Shown here: positions 34,095 through 44,121 of the stretch, in pieces
Numbering within the stretch: position 1 is the first letter of the stretch
How the letters are laid out: every line of letters starts with the position of its first letter
From: Carnobacteriaceae bacterium zg-C25
Lineage (GTDB): Bacteria > Bacillota > Bacilli > Lactobacillales > Aerococcaceae
Assembly (NCBI GenBank): GCA_017945845.1
Contig: CP072828.1
Coordinates: 744,001 to 808,000, forward strand
Length of the DNA: 64,000 nt
Direction of reading: 5' to 3'
Position numbers and translations under genes: made by a program
The notes under the pieces: model-generated
Databases searched by the model: none
Told to the model about the DNA's origin: nothing
Seen by the model: only the letters and a program-made list of their open reading frames with translations

Positions 34095-37000
34095 TTATGG
34101 ATGAATCGTTTGATAATATGCCTTGATACCGTTAAATAACCCTTGCGCCAATTTTTGCAAGTAAGGTTTTTGTTTAATTTTCTCCAATTCTTTTGGATTA
34201 TCAATAAATCCTAACTCAATCAATACAGCAGGTTTTGCAGTTTCTCGTAAGACGGCTAAAGTTTCTCTTTTGACGCCACGATTAAACGCTCCCGTTTCAG
34301 CAATTACCGCACTTTGCAAAGCATCTGCTAAAATTTTACTATTTTTTAAGCGAATTGGATCGTTATGTAGTTTTTGATTGATTTTAGGTTGGTAGTCTTT
34401 GTCGTATTCATACCAATACGTTTCAATACCCGTAGTTTGACTACCTTCACCCGCTCCTGTTGCATTAAAGTGTACACTAATGAAAATATCGGAATTGGTT
34501 GCATTCACCAGTCTAGAGCGTTCCGTTACAAAATCAACATACGTATCATCTTCACGACTCATAATAACCGAATACCCTGAATTTTGTAATAATGCACGTA
34601 ATCGTTTTGAAACGTCTAATACTAAATCACTTTCTTTAACGCCATAGTAATGCGCACCACTATCACGACCACCATGTCCTGGATCAATAAAAATCACTTT
34701 GCTCACTTGTGTAGCATTCGCAGTCGTCGTTTCACTATTCACAAAAACGAATTCTTTATTATCTTGTTTCACTTTACCATTAAATTTCCATGTAATGATA
34801 CCTTTTTCCACATAATAATAACGATTTTGATACGTTGTCACACCCGTATAATTTGTGTCAAACATCCCATTTTTTAAATAGTGCCACACGCCGTTAATCA
34901 ACATCAGACCTGTATAATTTTCATCTACTTTTCCGTTTGTCACGTAATACTCTCTACCATCTTTACTGTAGCGCACTAATCCTGTTTTTGAGGATACAAA
35001 GTGCCCACCTTCAATGTAATATAAATTACCCGTAATACGAACCAAACCTGTAAATGACCAATCTAAAATCCCTTTTTTCGTGTAGTACACACGACCTTGG
35101 TACATTGCTAACGAATCTTCACTCATCAATTGACCTGATTTAAAGTGATACCATTGTTTATCAGGCCCTTGTAATAACCCAGACACCGTCATATCAACAA
35201 CTGAGTTTTTAAGGGCATATAATCGATTTAAATATTTACCTACTCCGTTATAGCGCCAAGTAATTTGTGCATTTTCAACATAAAATAATGTACCATTGTA
35301 GGAAACCATGCCGTTAAATGACCAATCGATTTGACCATTTTTTACATAAAACCAGTTATGATTATAAAAAATTAAGTCTGAAAAATCTTTGGCAACAACG
35401 CCGTTTTTGATATAGTACCACGTACCATTTTTAGCTTGTACCAATCCATTTTTTTGCCAATTCACTCGACTGTTTTGGACATAAAATTTTGAGCCTTTGT
35501 ATTCAACAACATCTTCTGTTGAACCGGTAACTTTTCCATTTTCAACATAGTTCCATGCCCCATTAAAGAAGAATAAATCCGTATATTTCCAATCAATTTG
35601 ACCATTGTTCACATAAAACCATGTACCGTAATGAAGCACTAAAGCCATCAATTGTTGCGCAACTTTACCGCCTTCAATATAGTACCACGTGCTATTTTTG
35701 GCTTGTACCAATCCATTTTTTTGCCAATTGATTCGACTGTTTTGGACATAAAATTTTGTGCCTTTGTATTCAACAACATCTTCTGTTGAACCGGTAACTC
35801 TTCCATTTTCAACGTAGTTCCATGCTCCATTAAAGAAGAACAAGTCCGTATATTTCCAATCAATTTGACCATTGTTTACATAAAACCATGTGCCGTAATG
35901 CAACACTAAAGCCGTCAATTGTTGCGCAACTTTACCGCCTTCAATATAGTACCACGTGCCATTTTTGGCTTGTACCAATCCGCTTTTTTGCCAATTGATT
36001 CGACTGTTTTGGACATAAAATTTTGTGCCTTTGTATTCAACAACATCTTCTGTTGATCCTGTAACTCTTCCATTTTCAACGTAGTTCCATGCTCCATTAA
36101 AGAAGAACAAGTCCGTATACGTCCAATCAATTTGACCATTTTTTACATAAAACCATGTACCATTATAAAGCACTAAAGCCGTCAGTTGTTGTGCAACTTT
36201 ACCGTCTTGAATATAGTACCAATTCCCATCTTTTGCTTGAACTAATCCCGTATAATCAAAAGCGACCGTTGCATTTTTCACATAAAATAGCGAACCCTTA
36301 TATTCAACAACATCACTAATTGCCCAATCAATTTGGCCATTGTTTACATAAAACCGTGTGCCATTATAAAGGACTAAAGTTGATAATTGCTGTGCGACTT
36401 GACCGTTTTGAATATAATACCAAACACCATTTTTTGCTTGAATTAATCCCGTAGCATCAAAATCTACTTGACTATTTTTAACATAATATAATGACCCATT
36501 ATGTTTAATAACATCGGTAAACGTACCGGTAACTCTTCCATTTTCAACATAATATAATTCTCCTGTTTTGGAGTCTGCTAGCCCTGTATAAGTATTCGGT
36601 GCATTGTCAATTGAATACGGTAAGGCATCGTTGTTTTTTCTAAAACCGACATTACCTGATACATTTGGATCTAATGTATCCAATCCATTTCTTTCAATAA
36701 AACGTATTAATGTTTCTGCATATCGCGGATCTGTTGCGTATCCTGCATTTTGCAATGCGTTTGCTGCATCAACATATGTTTTAGACTCTAAAAATGCTTT
36801 ATAAATTTGCTTGCGATAAGGTGTAGACGTAAAGAATGTGGCTCTTTCCTTTATACTATCTTGCCATGATTCATACGCTCTAAAGCGAGCCTTCACACGT
36901 ACTGTTTTTCCGTCAATGACTTCATTCGTGTTCATTTCTACCGTTTTTCCAGTCCACTCGTCAGTCGCTTTTACACCAAATAAATTGTAGTTTGGTGCTG

Positions 37001-37280
37001 CCCCTAATTGACTTTTTCCCCAATTACTTTCAATAACGGCTTGTGCAATGGTTATACTCGGTAAAACACCCGCTTTTTCATAATTTTCTAGCGCGCCGGC
37101 ATAAACATATTGAATAAATTTTTTCTGTTCCGGGGTAAAAGATGATTGACTAAGAACAGTATCAATTTTACCATTTGATTGTGCATGAACGGTTGTATGT
37201 GGTATTGCAAAAAAATTTGACATCATACCGAATAACAACAACACTCCTGTCATCAGTTGTCTCATTTTCTTTTTTAACAT
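34095..37280 (-). CDS. bifunctional autolysin: glucosaminidase, wall-binding repeats, amidase
   Basis: A 1061-aa secreted protein. A signal peptide ends near AQSNG (about residue 35). Residues 45-200 are a GH73 glucosaminidase (SITIAQAVIESNWGKS, with catalytic Glu; NYNLFGVKA; YATDPRYAETLIRFIE). Residues about 225-855 are some 25-30 repeats of about 22 aa like GTWYYIEGGKVAQ and KFYVQNSRINW, similar to cell-wall or glucan-binding repeats. Residues 860-1055 are an Amidase_3 domain (FIDPGHGGRDSGA, SVHFNA, IELGFIDN). It should cut glycan and peptide cross-links of peptidoglycan during separation. The order is the reverse of staphylococcal Atl. GGAGGAAGT precedes the ATG. Confidence 0.92.
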   Translation of the reverse strand: MLKKKMRQLMTGVLLLFGMMSNFFAIPHTTVHAQSNGKIDTVLSQSSFTPEQKKFIQYVYAGALENYEKAGVLPSITIAQAVIESNWGKSQLGAAPNYNLFGVKATDEWTGKTVEMNTNEVIDGKTVRVKARFRAYESWQDSIKERATFFTSTPYRKQIYKAFLESKTYVDAANALQNAGYATDPRYAETLIRFIERNGLDTLDPNVSGNVGFRKNNDALPYSIDNAPNTYTGLADSKTGELYYVENGRVTGTFTDVIKHNGSLYYVKNSQVDFDATGLIQAKNGVWYYIQNGQVAQQLSTLVLYNGTRFYVNNGQIDWAISDVVEYKGSLFYVKNATVAFDYTGLVQAKDGNWYYIQDGKVAQQLTALVLYNGTWFYVKNGQIDWTYTDLFFFNGAWNYVENGRVTGSTEDVVEYKGTKFYVQNSRINWQKSGLVQAKNGTWYYIEGGKVAQQLTALVLHYGTWFYVNNGQIDWKYTDLFFFNGAWNYVENGRVTGSTEDVVEYKGTKFYVQNSRINWQKNGLVQAKNSTWYYIEGGKVAQQLMALVLHYGTWFYVNNGQIDWKYTDLFFFNGAWNYVENGKVTGSTEDVVEYKGSKFYVQNSRVNWQKNGLVQAKNGTWYYIKNGVVAKDFSDLIFYNHNWFYVKNGQIDWSFNGMVSYNGTLFYVENAQITWRYNGVGKYLNRLYALKNSVVDMTVSGLLQGPDKQWYHFKSGQLMSEDSLAMYQGRVYYTKKGILDWSFTGLVRITGNLYYIEGGHFVSSKTGLVRYSKDGREYYVTNGKVDENYTGLMLINGVWHYLKNGMFDTNYTGVTTYQNRYYYVEKGIITWKFNGKVKQDNKEFVFVNSETTTANATQVSKVIFIDPGHGGRDSGAHYYGVKESDLVLDVSKRLRALLQNSGYSVIMSREDDTYVDFVTERSRLVNATNSDIFISVHFNATGAGEGSQTTGIETYWYEYDKDYQPKINQKLHNDPIRLKNSKILADALQSAVIAETGAFNRGVKRETLAVLRETAKPAVLIELGFIDNPKELEKIKQKPYLQKLAQGLFNGIKAYYQTIHP
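35340..36140 (-). repeat. three 267-bp tandem units in the autolysin
   Basis: Three consecutive 89-aa units beginning NGQIDW(T/K)YTDLFFFNG are almost the same in sequence, at 36140-35874, 35873-35607 and 35606-35340. The first two are nearly identical at DNA level; the third has drifted at its end. Each contains four of the 22-aa repeats. Confidence 0.93.
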
Positions 37281-37288
37281 ACTTCCTC

Positions 37289-39025
37289 CTATTGCGTTAA
37301 AGACACAAAATCTTCAATTTGTTGTTCTATTAAGTGTAGCGCTTTTGCCCAAAATTCTTTTTTCGTGATATCCACACCCATAAATTGTGCCGTTTCTTCA
37401 ACGGTACTTACAGTTGTCGCCGTTAGCATGGCTTTATACTTCTCTACAAAACCGTCACTTTGTTCTAAATACAATGCATATAGCCCTTTTGCAAATAATC
37501 CACCAAAGGCATACGGGAAATTGTAATAACTTAGTGATTCTGAATAATAGTGCGGTTTACATACCCACATGTATGGATGTAATGCATTAGCGTCTAACCC
37601 ATCGCCATACGCTTTTTGTTGTGCATCCATCATTAATTTTTCTAAATCCGCAGCAAACAAGAATTTTTCTGCGCGTTCTTCAAAGACAGATTTTTCAAAT
37701 AAATAGCGTGAATAAATATCCACAATAATTTGTGTTAAATCTTGTAATTGCGATTCAATTAAACCAATTTTTTCTGCATCACTTGCTTGTGAAATGACAT
37801 TTTGCATGACAATGTTTTCGTTAAACGTTGATGCCGTTTCGGCAACAGGCATTGTATAATCCCAGTTTAATGGACGGTGATTTTCAATTTGTACACCGTG
37901 ATAAGCATGCCCTAATTCGTGAGCCATTGTGACCACACTACTTAAACTGCCGTCAAAATTCGTCATCACACGTGACTGATTGATTACTGGTAAATTGTAA
38001 CAGAACGCACCCCCTCGTTTGCCTTTACGAGGGAAAATATCGATGTAGTTTTTGTCGTAAAACTCTTCTGTCATGTCAGCTAAATCTTTTGAAAATTTAC
38101 CAAACTGTTCCATTAAGTAAACTTTGCTTTCTTCAACTGAAAACGTACGTGAAGCACCTTGTCCAATTGGCGCAAATAAATCGTAAAACGGCAAACCGTT
38201 TTGATGACCTAATAATGTTCCTTTATGTTTTAAGTAACGTTGGAAACTTGGTAAAGCATCTACAATCGCACTTAATAAAGCATCTAATGTTTCTTGACTC
38301 ATGCGAGAACGGTGTAATGTTTGTGCCAAGGCACTGTCATACCCACGTAAACGCGTTACATCATTAACTTGTGATTTAATGTGATTCAATGAAAAAGCAA
38401 CGGGTTCTTTAATGTGCGTATACATTTCTAATTCTTTTTCATACGCACGTTTACGAACATCAGCATCTGGATGATACGCTAAATTACGAATATCACTCAA
38501 TGTAACTTCTTTACCGTCAAATTCACCAACAACTGTTGACGTTAAATACTCTTGTTGTTGTTCCCAAGCGCTTCCTGCACTCATGTTCATTGTGGCAATC
38601 ACTTCTTCTACTTCATCGGATAATAAATGTGCCACGACATCTTTTTGCTCTTTAAAGTAAAAGGCGTATTCTCTTAATACGTCATCGCCAGAAATATCTG
38701 TTTTTACATTTCCAATAAAACGATTAATTTTTGCATCTGTTTTAGCATTGGCACTCATCACTTTATTTAATTTGCCGTATTCTGCCAAACTACGTGTATC
38801 TGTTGTATCGACAGCCATTTGTAACGTACAAAATGAAAATAATTTTGACGCCAAAACTGTACGCTCTTCTAATAATGCAATCACAGCTTTTATCGTTTCC
38901 AAATCATCTTTCAATTCTACTTTTTCTAATTGTTCTAACGTACTTAACAACGCTTTAAAATCATTTTGATACGCCGTTGATTCGTACGACGTATACAAAT
39001 CTGTCAATGACCATTTTCCATCCAT
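37289..39025 (-). CDS. pepF: oligoendopeptidase F-type metallopeptidase (M3)
   Basis: A 578-aa M3-family peptidase. The zinc motif is MAHELGHAYHG; family blocks GKRGGAFCYNLP and HYYSESLSYYNFPYAFG support it. It splits medium-size peptides in the cytoplasm. The ATG overlaps the rluD stop by one base (TAATG), so it is coupled to it, with AAGGAGC inside rluD. It ends 8 bases before the autolysin start. Length is right for the shorter M3 clade. Confidence 0.93.
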   Translation of the reverse strand: MDGKWSLTDLYTSYESTAYQNDFKALLSTLEQLEKVELKDDLETIKAVIALLEERTVLASKLFSFCTLQMAVDTTDTRSLAEYGKLNKVMSANAKTDAKINRFIGNVKTDISGDDVLREYAFYFKEQKDVVAHLLSDEVEEVIATMNMSAGSAWEQQQEYLTSTVVGEFDGKEVTLSDIRNLAYHPDADVRKRAYEKELEMYTHIKEPVAFSLNHIKSQVNDVTRLRGYDSALAQTLHRSRMSQETLDALLSAIVDALPSFQRYLKHKGTLLGHQNGLPFYDLFAPIGQGASRTFSVEESKVYLMEQFGKFSKDLADMTEEFYDKNYIDIFPRKGKRGGAFCYNLPVINQSRVMTNFDGSLSSVVTMAHELGHAYHGVQIENHRPLNWDYTMPVAETASTFNENIVMQNVISQASDAEKIGLIESQLQDLTQIIVDIYSRYLFEKSVFEERAEKFLFAADLEKLMMDAQQKAYGDGLDANALHPYMWVCKPHYYSESLSYYNFPYAFGGLFAKGLYALYLEQSDGFVEKYKAMLTATTVSTVEETAQFMGVDITKKEFWAKALHLIEQQIEDFVSLTQ

Positions 39026-39936
39026 TATGCTTGCTCCTTTTTCACTAATGTTTCTAATTGATTTAAAAATGTTTTAGGCAACTCACTATTAAATAAGACA
39101 AACTCATTTGTTGTAGGGTGTTTAAACCCTAGCGTTTTAGCGTGTAAAAATTGCCCGTATGACTTATCGTCATGGTATTTACTATAAACAGGATCGCCCA
39201 CTAAATCAAACCCGATAAAATGCATATGCGCACGAATTTGATGCGTTCGCCCAGTTTCCAAACGCAATTGAATTAACGTATAACCTTCATATCTTTCTAA
39301 CACCGTAAAATGCGTTACTGCACGTTTTCCGCCTTCTTGTACACGCCATTTTAACCGGTCGTATTTATCCCGAGCCAACGGGGCATCAATCGTTCCTGTC
39401 TCGTGTTCGACTTCTCCATGTACCAACGCCACGTATTCACGAGTGATGTCGTGTGTTTGAAACTGCTGTGAGAGTTGTTCGTGTGCTTTAGAATGTTTCG
39501 CCACCACTAATAACCCCGATGTATCTTTATCAATACGATGTACGATACCCGGTCTAATTTCACCCGTTGAGGTGGCTAACTGTTTAACATGATAGAGTAA
39601 GCCATTGACTAGCGTTCCCCTGTCATGCCCAACAGATGGATGAACAACCATGCCACTTGCTTTATTGACAATAACAATGTCGTCATCTTCATAAACAATA
39701 TCAATTGGTATGTTTTCAGCGACAACATCTATTGTTTCAGCTTCTGGAATAGAGATGACAATGGTGTCGCCTTTTTGAATTTTATAGTTTGCTTTTACTA
39801 GACTACCATTCACCACAACAGCGTCTTTTTTTAGTAACTGTTGAATTTGTGAACGACTAAATGACGTCAAATCAACAAGTGCCTTATCAATACGACCCAG
39901 TGCGTCTTGAGCAATAAAGTCGAGTTGTTTCACCAT
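39025..39936 (-). CDS. rluD: RluA/RluD-family pseudouridine synthase
   Basis: A 303-aa enzyme. An N-terminal S4 RNA-binding domain (IDKALVDLTSFSRSQIQQLLKKDAV region) precedes the synthase domain with the catalytic Asp in VHRIDKDTSGLLVVAK. It converts specific uridines of 23S rRNA or tRNA to pseudouridine. It follows lspA directly, with adjacent stop and start, as in most Firmicutes. The exact target uridine cannot be told. Confidence 0.93.
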   Translation of the reverse strand: MVKQLDFIAQDALGRIDKALVDLTSFSRSQIQQLLKKDAVVVNGSLVKANYKIQKGDTIVISIPEAETIDVVAENIPIDIVYEDDDIVIVNKASGMVVHPSVGHDRGTLVNGLLYHVKQLATSTGEIRPGIVHRIDKDTSGLLVVAKHSKAHEQLSQQFQTHDITREYVALVHGEVEHETGTIDAPLARDKYDRLKWRVQEGGKRAVTHFTVLERYEGYTLIQLRLETGRTHQIRAHMHFIGFDLVGDPVYSKYHDDKSYGQFLHAKTLGFKHPTTNEFVLFNSELPKTFLNQLETLVKKEQA

Positions 39937-40392
39937 CTATTTTCCTCTTTCTTTCCATTCTGTTAGAAGTGCGTCGACAATCATGACGGTTACACCGAGT
40001 GTCAAGCAAATATCTGCCACATTAAAAATCGGGAAATCAATAAATTCAAATCGAAACATATCAATCACATACCCTAACCGTACACGGTCAATAAAATTAC
40101 CCACTGCACCTGCAAAAATGAGAACATAGGCAACGTATTCAATGTTGCGTCGTTTTTGTTTATGTGCCCAACAAATCATGCCTGCACAAATCAAAATCGT
40201 CACAATGAAAAAGAATACTAAATTGTCAGACAATATGCCCCATGCCGCTCCTGTATTTCTAAGGTGAAATAAAGACAACACATTTGGAATAAACGCTTGT
40301 CCCGTATTCAAAGGAATCGTCATTGCCGTCCACATTTTAACACCTTGATCTAAAATCAATAATAAAATAATACTACTGTATATTAGTACCAT
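39937..40392 (-). CDS. lspA: lipoprotein signal peptidase (signal peptidase II)
   Basis: A 151-aa four-segment membrane protease. Family blocks are LRNTGAAWGI, AGAVGNFIDRVRLGYVIDM and FNVADICLTLG, with the two catalytic Asp in the last two. It trims lipoprotein precursors after lipidation; substrates in this window include YidC, FmnB and PplA. AAAGGTA stands before the ATG. Confidence 0.96.
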   Translation of the reverse strand: MVLIYSSIILLLILDQGVKMWTAMTIPLNTGQAFIPNVLSLFHLRNTGAAWGILSDNLVFFFIVTILICAGMICWAHKQKRRNIEYVAYVLIFAGAVGNFIDRVRLGYVIDMFRFEFIDFPIFNVADICLTLGVTVMIVDALLTEWKERGK

Positions 40393-40404
40393 ATCAATAC
40401 CTTT

Positions 40405-41334
40405 CTAAAACACCATTTCACTAATTGCTTGTTCGATACGTTCAATCCATTCGTTTTTAAGTGGTTTATGGTGATGTTTATTTAACACACACTCAACCAA
40501 CTCCTCAACAGACGTAAAAACCTCATATTCAAACGGATACAATAACGACAAGTATAATCGTGCATTGCTTAAAACAACCAATCGATCGTCTACATTTTCG
40601 ACCATCTTCTCAACAACTTTTTCAAGTTTAAACATATAGTGCATATCATCAATTGGTACAATATGTTGTAAAAACACATACCGATTTTTACCGTAATAAG
40701 AATAAGTGACTCTTCCCTCGAATTCAATGTCTAATAATCTATCCAATACGTACGCTTTAAGTAATGGATGAAATGCCGGCTCTTTAAATAGCGTACGCGC
40801 AGCCTTACTAAATTCATAATCGTTGAATAAGTGCAATTTTGGAACAAGCTGTTGTTGTTGAACATACGTCATTTTTGCGACATTTTTAATATCTTCACGC
40901 AACTCTTTAAGTTCATTTTCGCATTCCTTATCAACAGCATCCAATTGTTCCAAAAGCGTATTTTCCAACAAATATAGCGGATAACTATCCATCGATTTTT
41001 CAGCGTACAGTAGAAATCTTTCCTCCAATATTAACCTTGCACGCAGTATTTGCCACGTATAAATAATGGCATTAATATAAACTACATCCAATTCTACATC
41101 GTAAAACGTTGTTTCAATATCGGGAAAAATCTGTTCTACTGTATCAATGACATCATCATATTCACCCAGTTCAGTGGCTAATTGAGCGTATGTAATGAGC
41201 GCGCTGATTTCTTTTGTTTGAAAAACAACTTGTTGCAATTGATGCAACATCTCATGATTAGGGTGTCCATTTTTAAATAGCTGCTTTAATCGATTTTGTG
41301 AAAATGCTTCACTTGGAAATTTTAAAATACTCAT
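40405..41334 (-). CDS. uncharacterised helical, TPR-like protein
   Basis: A 309-aa soluble protein, mostly helical, with repeated Leu/Tyr/Glu patterns that resemble tetratricopeptide repeats (QLATELGEYDDVIDTVEQIFPD). No catalytic motif. Its start overlaps the end of the GloB-like gene by 4 bases (ATGA), so they are co-translated, and lspA follows 12 bases on. A protein of this kind after a GloB-like hydrolase is common in Lactobacillales. I cannot assign a function. Confidence 0.8.
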   Translation of the reverse strand: MSILKFPSEAFSQNRLKQLFKNGHPNHEMLHQLQQVVFQTKEISALITYAQLATELGEYDDVIDTVEQIFPDIETTFYDVELDVVYINAIIYTWQILRARLILEERFLLYAEKSMDSYPLYLLENTLLEQLDAVDKECENELKELREDIKNVAKMTYVQQQQLVPKLHLFNDYEFSKAARTLFKEPAFHPLLKAYVLDRLLDIEFEGRVTYSYYGKNRYVFLQHIVPIDDMHYMFKLEKVVEKMVENVDDRLVVLSNARLYLSLLYPFEYEVFTSVEELVECVLNKHHHKPLKNEWIERIEQAISEMVF

Positions 41335-41966
41335 CTTGTCACTCCATTTAAGTAAGGATTATATTGACGCTCGTAACGAACAGTCGTTGTATCTCCATGT
41401 CCTGAATAAAGCACTGTATCATCAGGTAACGTCATTAAATGTGCATTAATACCATTCATCAATTCAGTATGATTGGAACTATACGGCAAATCTGTTCGAC
41501 CACAACCACCTTTAAACAAGGTATCACCGATAACGGCAAAACCCTCGTCTTCAAAAAGATAGACGATACTACCGGGTGAATGACCAGGTACATGTTCAAT
41601 ACGACAATTAAAGCCTTCAATCGTTATTTTGCCCATTTTTGACAATAAAACATCCGCCTTTTCAACTGTAAATGGCATATGATAAATCGATAAATTTTTA
41701 GACGCATCGGTTAAAAAATCCGCTTCTAGCTGATGCATAAAAACAGGGATATGATACGTATGACGCACTTTGTCCACTGCTCCAATATGATCATAATGCG
41801 CATGTGTTAAAACAACAGCAACCGGTTTTAATTCATTTTCAACAATGACTTTTTCGATTTTATTAAAGTCTGCACCTGGGTCAACAACTAGCGTTTCCTT
41901 ATTTTCTTTAATGACTAAATAAGCATTTTCAGGATGCATACCCGTTTCAATTTTAATAACTTCCAT
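41331..41966 (-). CDS. GloB-like MBL-fold metallo-hydrolase
   Basis: A 211-aa metallo-beta-lactamase-fold hydrolase. Zinc motif THAHYDHIGAVDKV, then HVPGHSPGSIVYLF, GDTLFKGGCGRTDLP and YSGHGDTTTV. It is YqgX-like, related to glyoxalase II; the substrate may be hydroxyacyl-glutathione-like thioesters, or another ester. It leads into the TPR-like gene. Confidence 0.88.
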   Translation of the reverse strand: MEVIKIETGMHPENAYLVIKENKETLVVDPGADFNKIEKVIVENELKPVAVVLTHAHYDHIGAVDKVRHTYHIPVFMHQLEADFLTDASKNLSIYHMPFTVEKADVLLSKMGKITIEGFNCRIEHVPGHSPGSIVYLFEDEGFAVIGDTLFKGGCGRTDLPYSSNHTELMNGINAHLMTLPDDTVLYSGHGDTTTVRYERQYNPYLNGVTR

Positions 41967-41975
41967 ACTTTCCTC

Positions 41976-42374
41976 TTACATTGATAAACTTGTAAATGAA
42001 TACGGCACTAAATCGGCTAACGTTAAACTCAAAATATCGCCTGCACCATTTAATAAATAAACCGGCATTTCTGGTGAACAAAATTCAACAAGCACTTGAC
42101 GGCAAACGTTACATGGCGGTAAAAAATCTTCTGTTTTACCCGCAACCGCAATTGCCTGAATATCACCTTTTTTATACCCATTTGTAATGGCTGTAAAAAT
42201 CGCTGTACGTTCCGCACAGTTTGTAACACCAAACGATACATTTTCCACATTAACACCAGTGATAACTTCTCCATTTGTCAATAAAATCGCTGCCCCTACG
42301 GGAAATTGTGAATACGGTGCATAAGAATGGTCTAACGCTTTTATCGCATATGACATTAATTCTTCTTTTGTCAT
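41976..42374 (-). CDS. cdd: cytidine deaminase
   Basis: A 132-aa homotetrameric-type cytidine deaminase. The catalytic motif NCAERTAIF (Cys-Ala-Glu) and PPCNVCRQV supply zinc ligands and the proton shuttle Glu. It salvages cytidine and deoxycytidine to uridine forms. I start it at the ATG at 42374, 7 bases after GGGGG; a longer frame is unsupported. It may be co-transcribed with the GloB-like gene 9 bases on. Confidence 0.95.
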   Translation of the reverse strand: MTKEELMSYAIKALDHSYAPYSQFPVGAAILLTNGEVITGVNVENVSFGVTNCAERTAIFTAITNGYKKGDIQAIAVAGKTEDFLPPCNVCRQVLVEFCSPEMPVYLLNGAGDILSLTLADLVPYSFTSLSM

Positions 42375-42466
42375 GATATAACCCCCATCTTCTTTTTTCC
42401 TTGCTATTATACCATATAACCTAATGCCTTTGTATATCACAACACAAATAGCAAAAGCAGACGCTA

Positions 42467-42775
42467 TTAAACATCTGCTTTTGCTTCTTCAAAGTATAAA
42501 ATTTCTCCAGTTGTTGCGCTGGCAATAAAATCGAATTGTTTTTTTGCTGTCATAATTGCGCCAACAAACACTTTTTCATTCGTCAATGAATCAATTTGAT
42601 GCGTTGTATCAATAAATGACCCTGTTATTGCCTCATCAGCATCTAATTGTAATTTTGCATTGCGTAATGCTTTTTCAATCATTTCGTGTTTATGATCATG
42701 CACACGTTTGGCATAACCCATTGTAGCAAGAGCTATTGCACTCAACGATAAGATTACTTTTGTCGTTTTTTTCAT
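42467..42775 (-). CDS. small exported protein, PepSY-like
   Basis: A 102-aa protein with an N-terminal signal or anchor (VILSLSAIALATMGYA), then a helix and a beta-rich part (GSFIDTTHQIDSLTNEKVFVGAIMTAKKQFDFIASATTGEILYFEEA) that recalls PepSY domains. Such domains sit outside the membrane and may inhibit proteases. AGAGGTGA precedes the ATG. It follows the BI-1 gene by 10 bases. Function unknown. Confidence 0.7.
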   Translation of the reverse strand: MKKTTKVILSLSAIALATMGYAKRVHDHKHEMIEKALRNAKLQLDADEAITGSFIDTTHQIDSLTNEKVFVGAIMTAKKQFDFIASATTGEILYFEEAKADV

Positions 42776-42785
42776 AGGTCACCTC

Positions 42786-43484
42786 TTAGTCGCGACGTGT
42801 ACCAAACAAACGTAAAACTGACAAGAATAAGTTAATGAAATCTAAATATAATTCTAATGCACATGAAATGGCTAAACTAGCGTGTAAATGTGTTGCATGT
42901 TCAAAGTATAAATAATAAACTTTAATTTTTTGCATATCGTACATCGTTAAGCCAACAAAAATTACTACGGTTACAACGGTTAAAACAAATGACATACCAG
43001 TTGAACCAATGAACATGTTAATAACGGATAAAACAATTAAACCAAGTAAGGCAGGCAGTAAAATATTGCCTAATTTTGTTAAATCACGTTTTGTTGTATA
43101 GCCATAAATTGCCAATATTGCAAACAATGCCGCCGTTGTTACAAACGCTTGAACGATTGATGTTGTTGTATAAACCAATGCAATTACAGCAAATGTAATT
43201 CCAGTTAAAAATGAATATGCTGTAAATTTAGCGATATAAGCACTACTATTTTCCATTTTTTCTGGATTTGGACGTAACGTATACGCTAAAATCATTTGAA
43301 CAATCATTAAAGCAAATACACCAAATCGACTACCATACACGAATCGTAAAATGACTGGATTATTGATGACGAAAAACGCTGATACTGCACTAATCAATAG
43401 CCCAGCAATCATCCACATAAATGTTTTAGAAATGAATCGATTTAAGTTTTGTTGTTCTGCTGAATAAATTGTATTTTGACTCAT
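42786..43484 (-). CDS. Bax inhibitor-1/YccA-family membrane protein
   Basis: A 232-aa protein with seven membrane segments. The BI-1 family pattern is seen: N-terminal FISKTFMWMIAGLLISAVSAFFV, later GLTMYDMQKIKV, and ELYLDFINLFLSVLRLFG near the end. Related proteins are pH-sensitive calcium leak channels or partners of FtsH. AGAGGTGATA precedes the ATG. A gene of this kind with no clear operon logic. Confidence 0.9.
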   Translation of the reverse strand: MSQNTIYSAEQQNLNRFISKTFMWMIAGLLISAVSAFFVINNPVILRFVYGSRFGVFALMIVQMILAYTLRPNPEKMENSSAYIAKFTAYSFLTGITFAVIALVYTTTSIVQAFVTTAALFAILAIYGYTTKRDLTKLGNILLPALLGLIVLSVINMFIGSTGMSFVLTVVTVVIFVGLTMYDMQKIKVYYLYFEHATHLHASLAISCALELYLDFINLFLSVLRLFGTRRD

Positions 43485-43527
43485 ACTATCACCTCTTATT
43501 TTTTATAAACCTATTATAGCAGATTAA

Positions 43528-44121
43528 TTATTGACTGACTAATTTTTTAACCCCCATCAATAAGTAACCAAACAAAATATACACAATCAAGATAATCAAT
43601 GCATACTGCACGACACCATGAACGCCTAATTTTGTCACATTTAAAAAGAAATAAGGAAACGGACTATCCGGGTTATTCGGGATTTCCCATTTTAAAATTA
43701 ACCCATTAACTATCGCAAAAACAAAATAAATTAGCGGAAAAACAGTCCATTCAAACGGTTTTTTCCAATGATTTATTTGTTGATGATTCATAAAAAAGTC
43801 TAACGCTACGCTAATCGGCACAATATAATGCACGATATAATTTTCAACACGATGGAAACGTTCAGCAGATATTAACGGCGAAAGCATAAAATGATACACA
43901 ACACCCGTTAATAAAATTGCCATGACGACATTGCCATAATACAATTGCACCTTTTTGACATTCATCACTTGAAATAGGTAGTACACACTAACCGCAATAT
44001 TGGATAACGTTGTAAAGTATAGCAACATGTTCACCCCATACTGATACAACTGCATACTCACACCAACAAACGATACCATTGCGATAAATAAATGAAATAC
44101 ATTAATTTTCTTTAGCAACAA
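43528..44121 (-). CDS. Pr6Pr-family membrane protein
   Basis: A 197-aa protein with six hydrophobic segments. The sequence [17 protein letters not shown] early on and [20 protein letters not shown] in the middle fit the Pr6Pr family, whose function is unknown. The best start is TTG at 44121, 6 bases after GTGGAGG inside trmB; that gives a 20-base overlap. A longer frame from 44175 would overlap trmB by 74 bases. Confidence 0.75.
   Translation of the reverse strand: MLLKKINVFHLFIAMVSFVGVSMQLYQYGVNMLLYFTTLSNIAVSVYYLFQVMNVKKVQLYYGNVVMAILLTGVVYHFMLSPLISAERFHRVENYIVHYIVPISVALDFFMNHQQINHWKKPFEWTVFPLIYFVFAIVNGLILKWEIPNNPDSPFPYFFLNVTKLGVHGVVQYALIILIVYILFGYLLMGVKKLVSQ

Noticed and set aside
35340-36140. 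CRISPR or non-coding repeat array; twin small frames on other reading frames
   Set aside because: The period is 267 bp and follows the protein repeat of the autolysin exactly; the other frames only mirror it.
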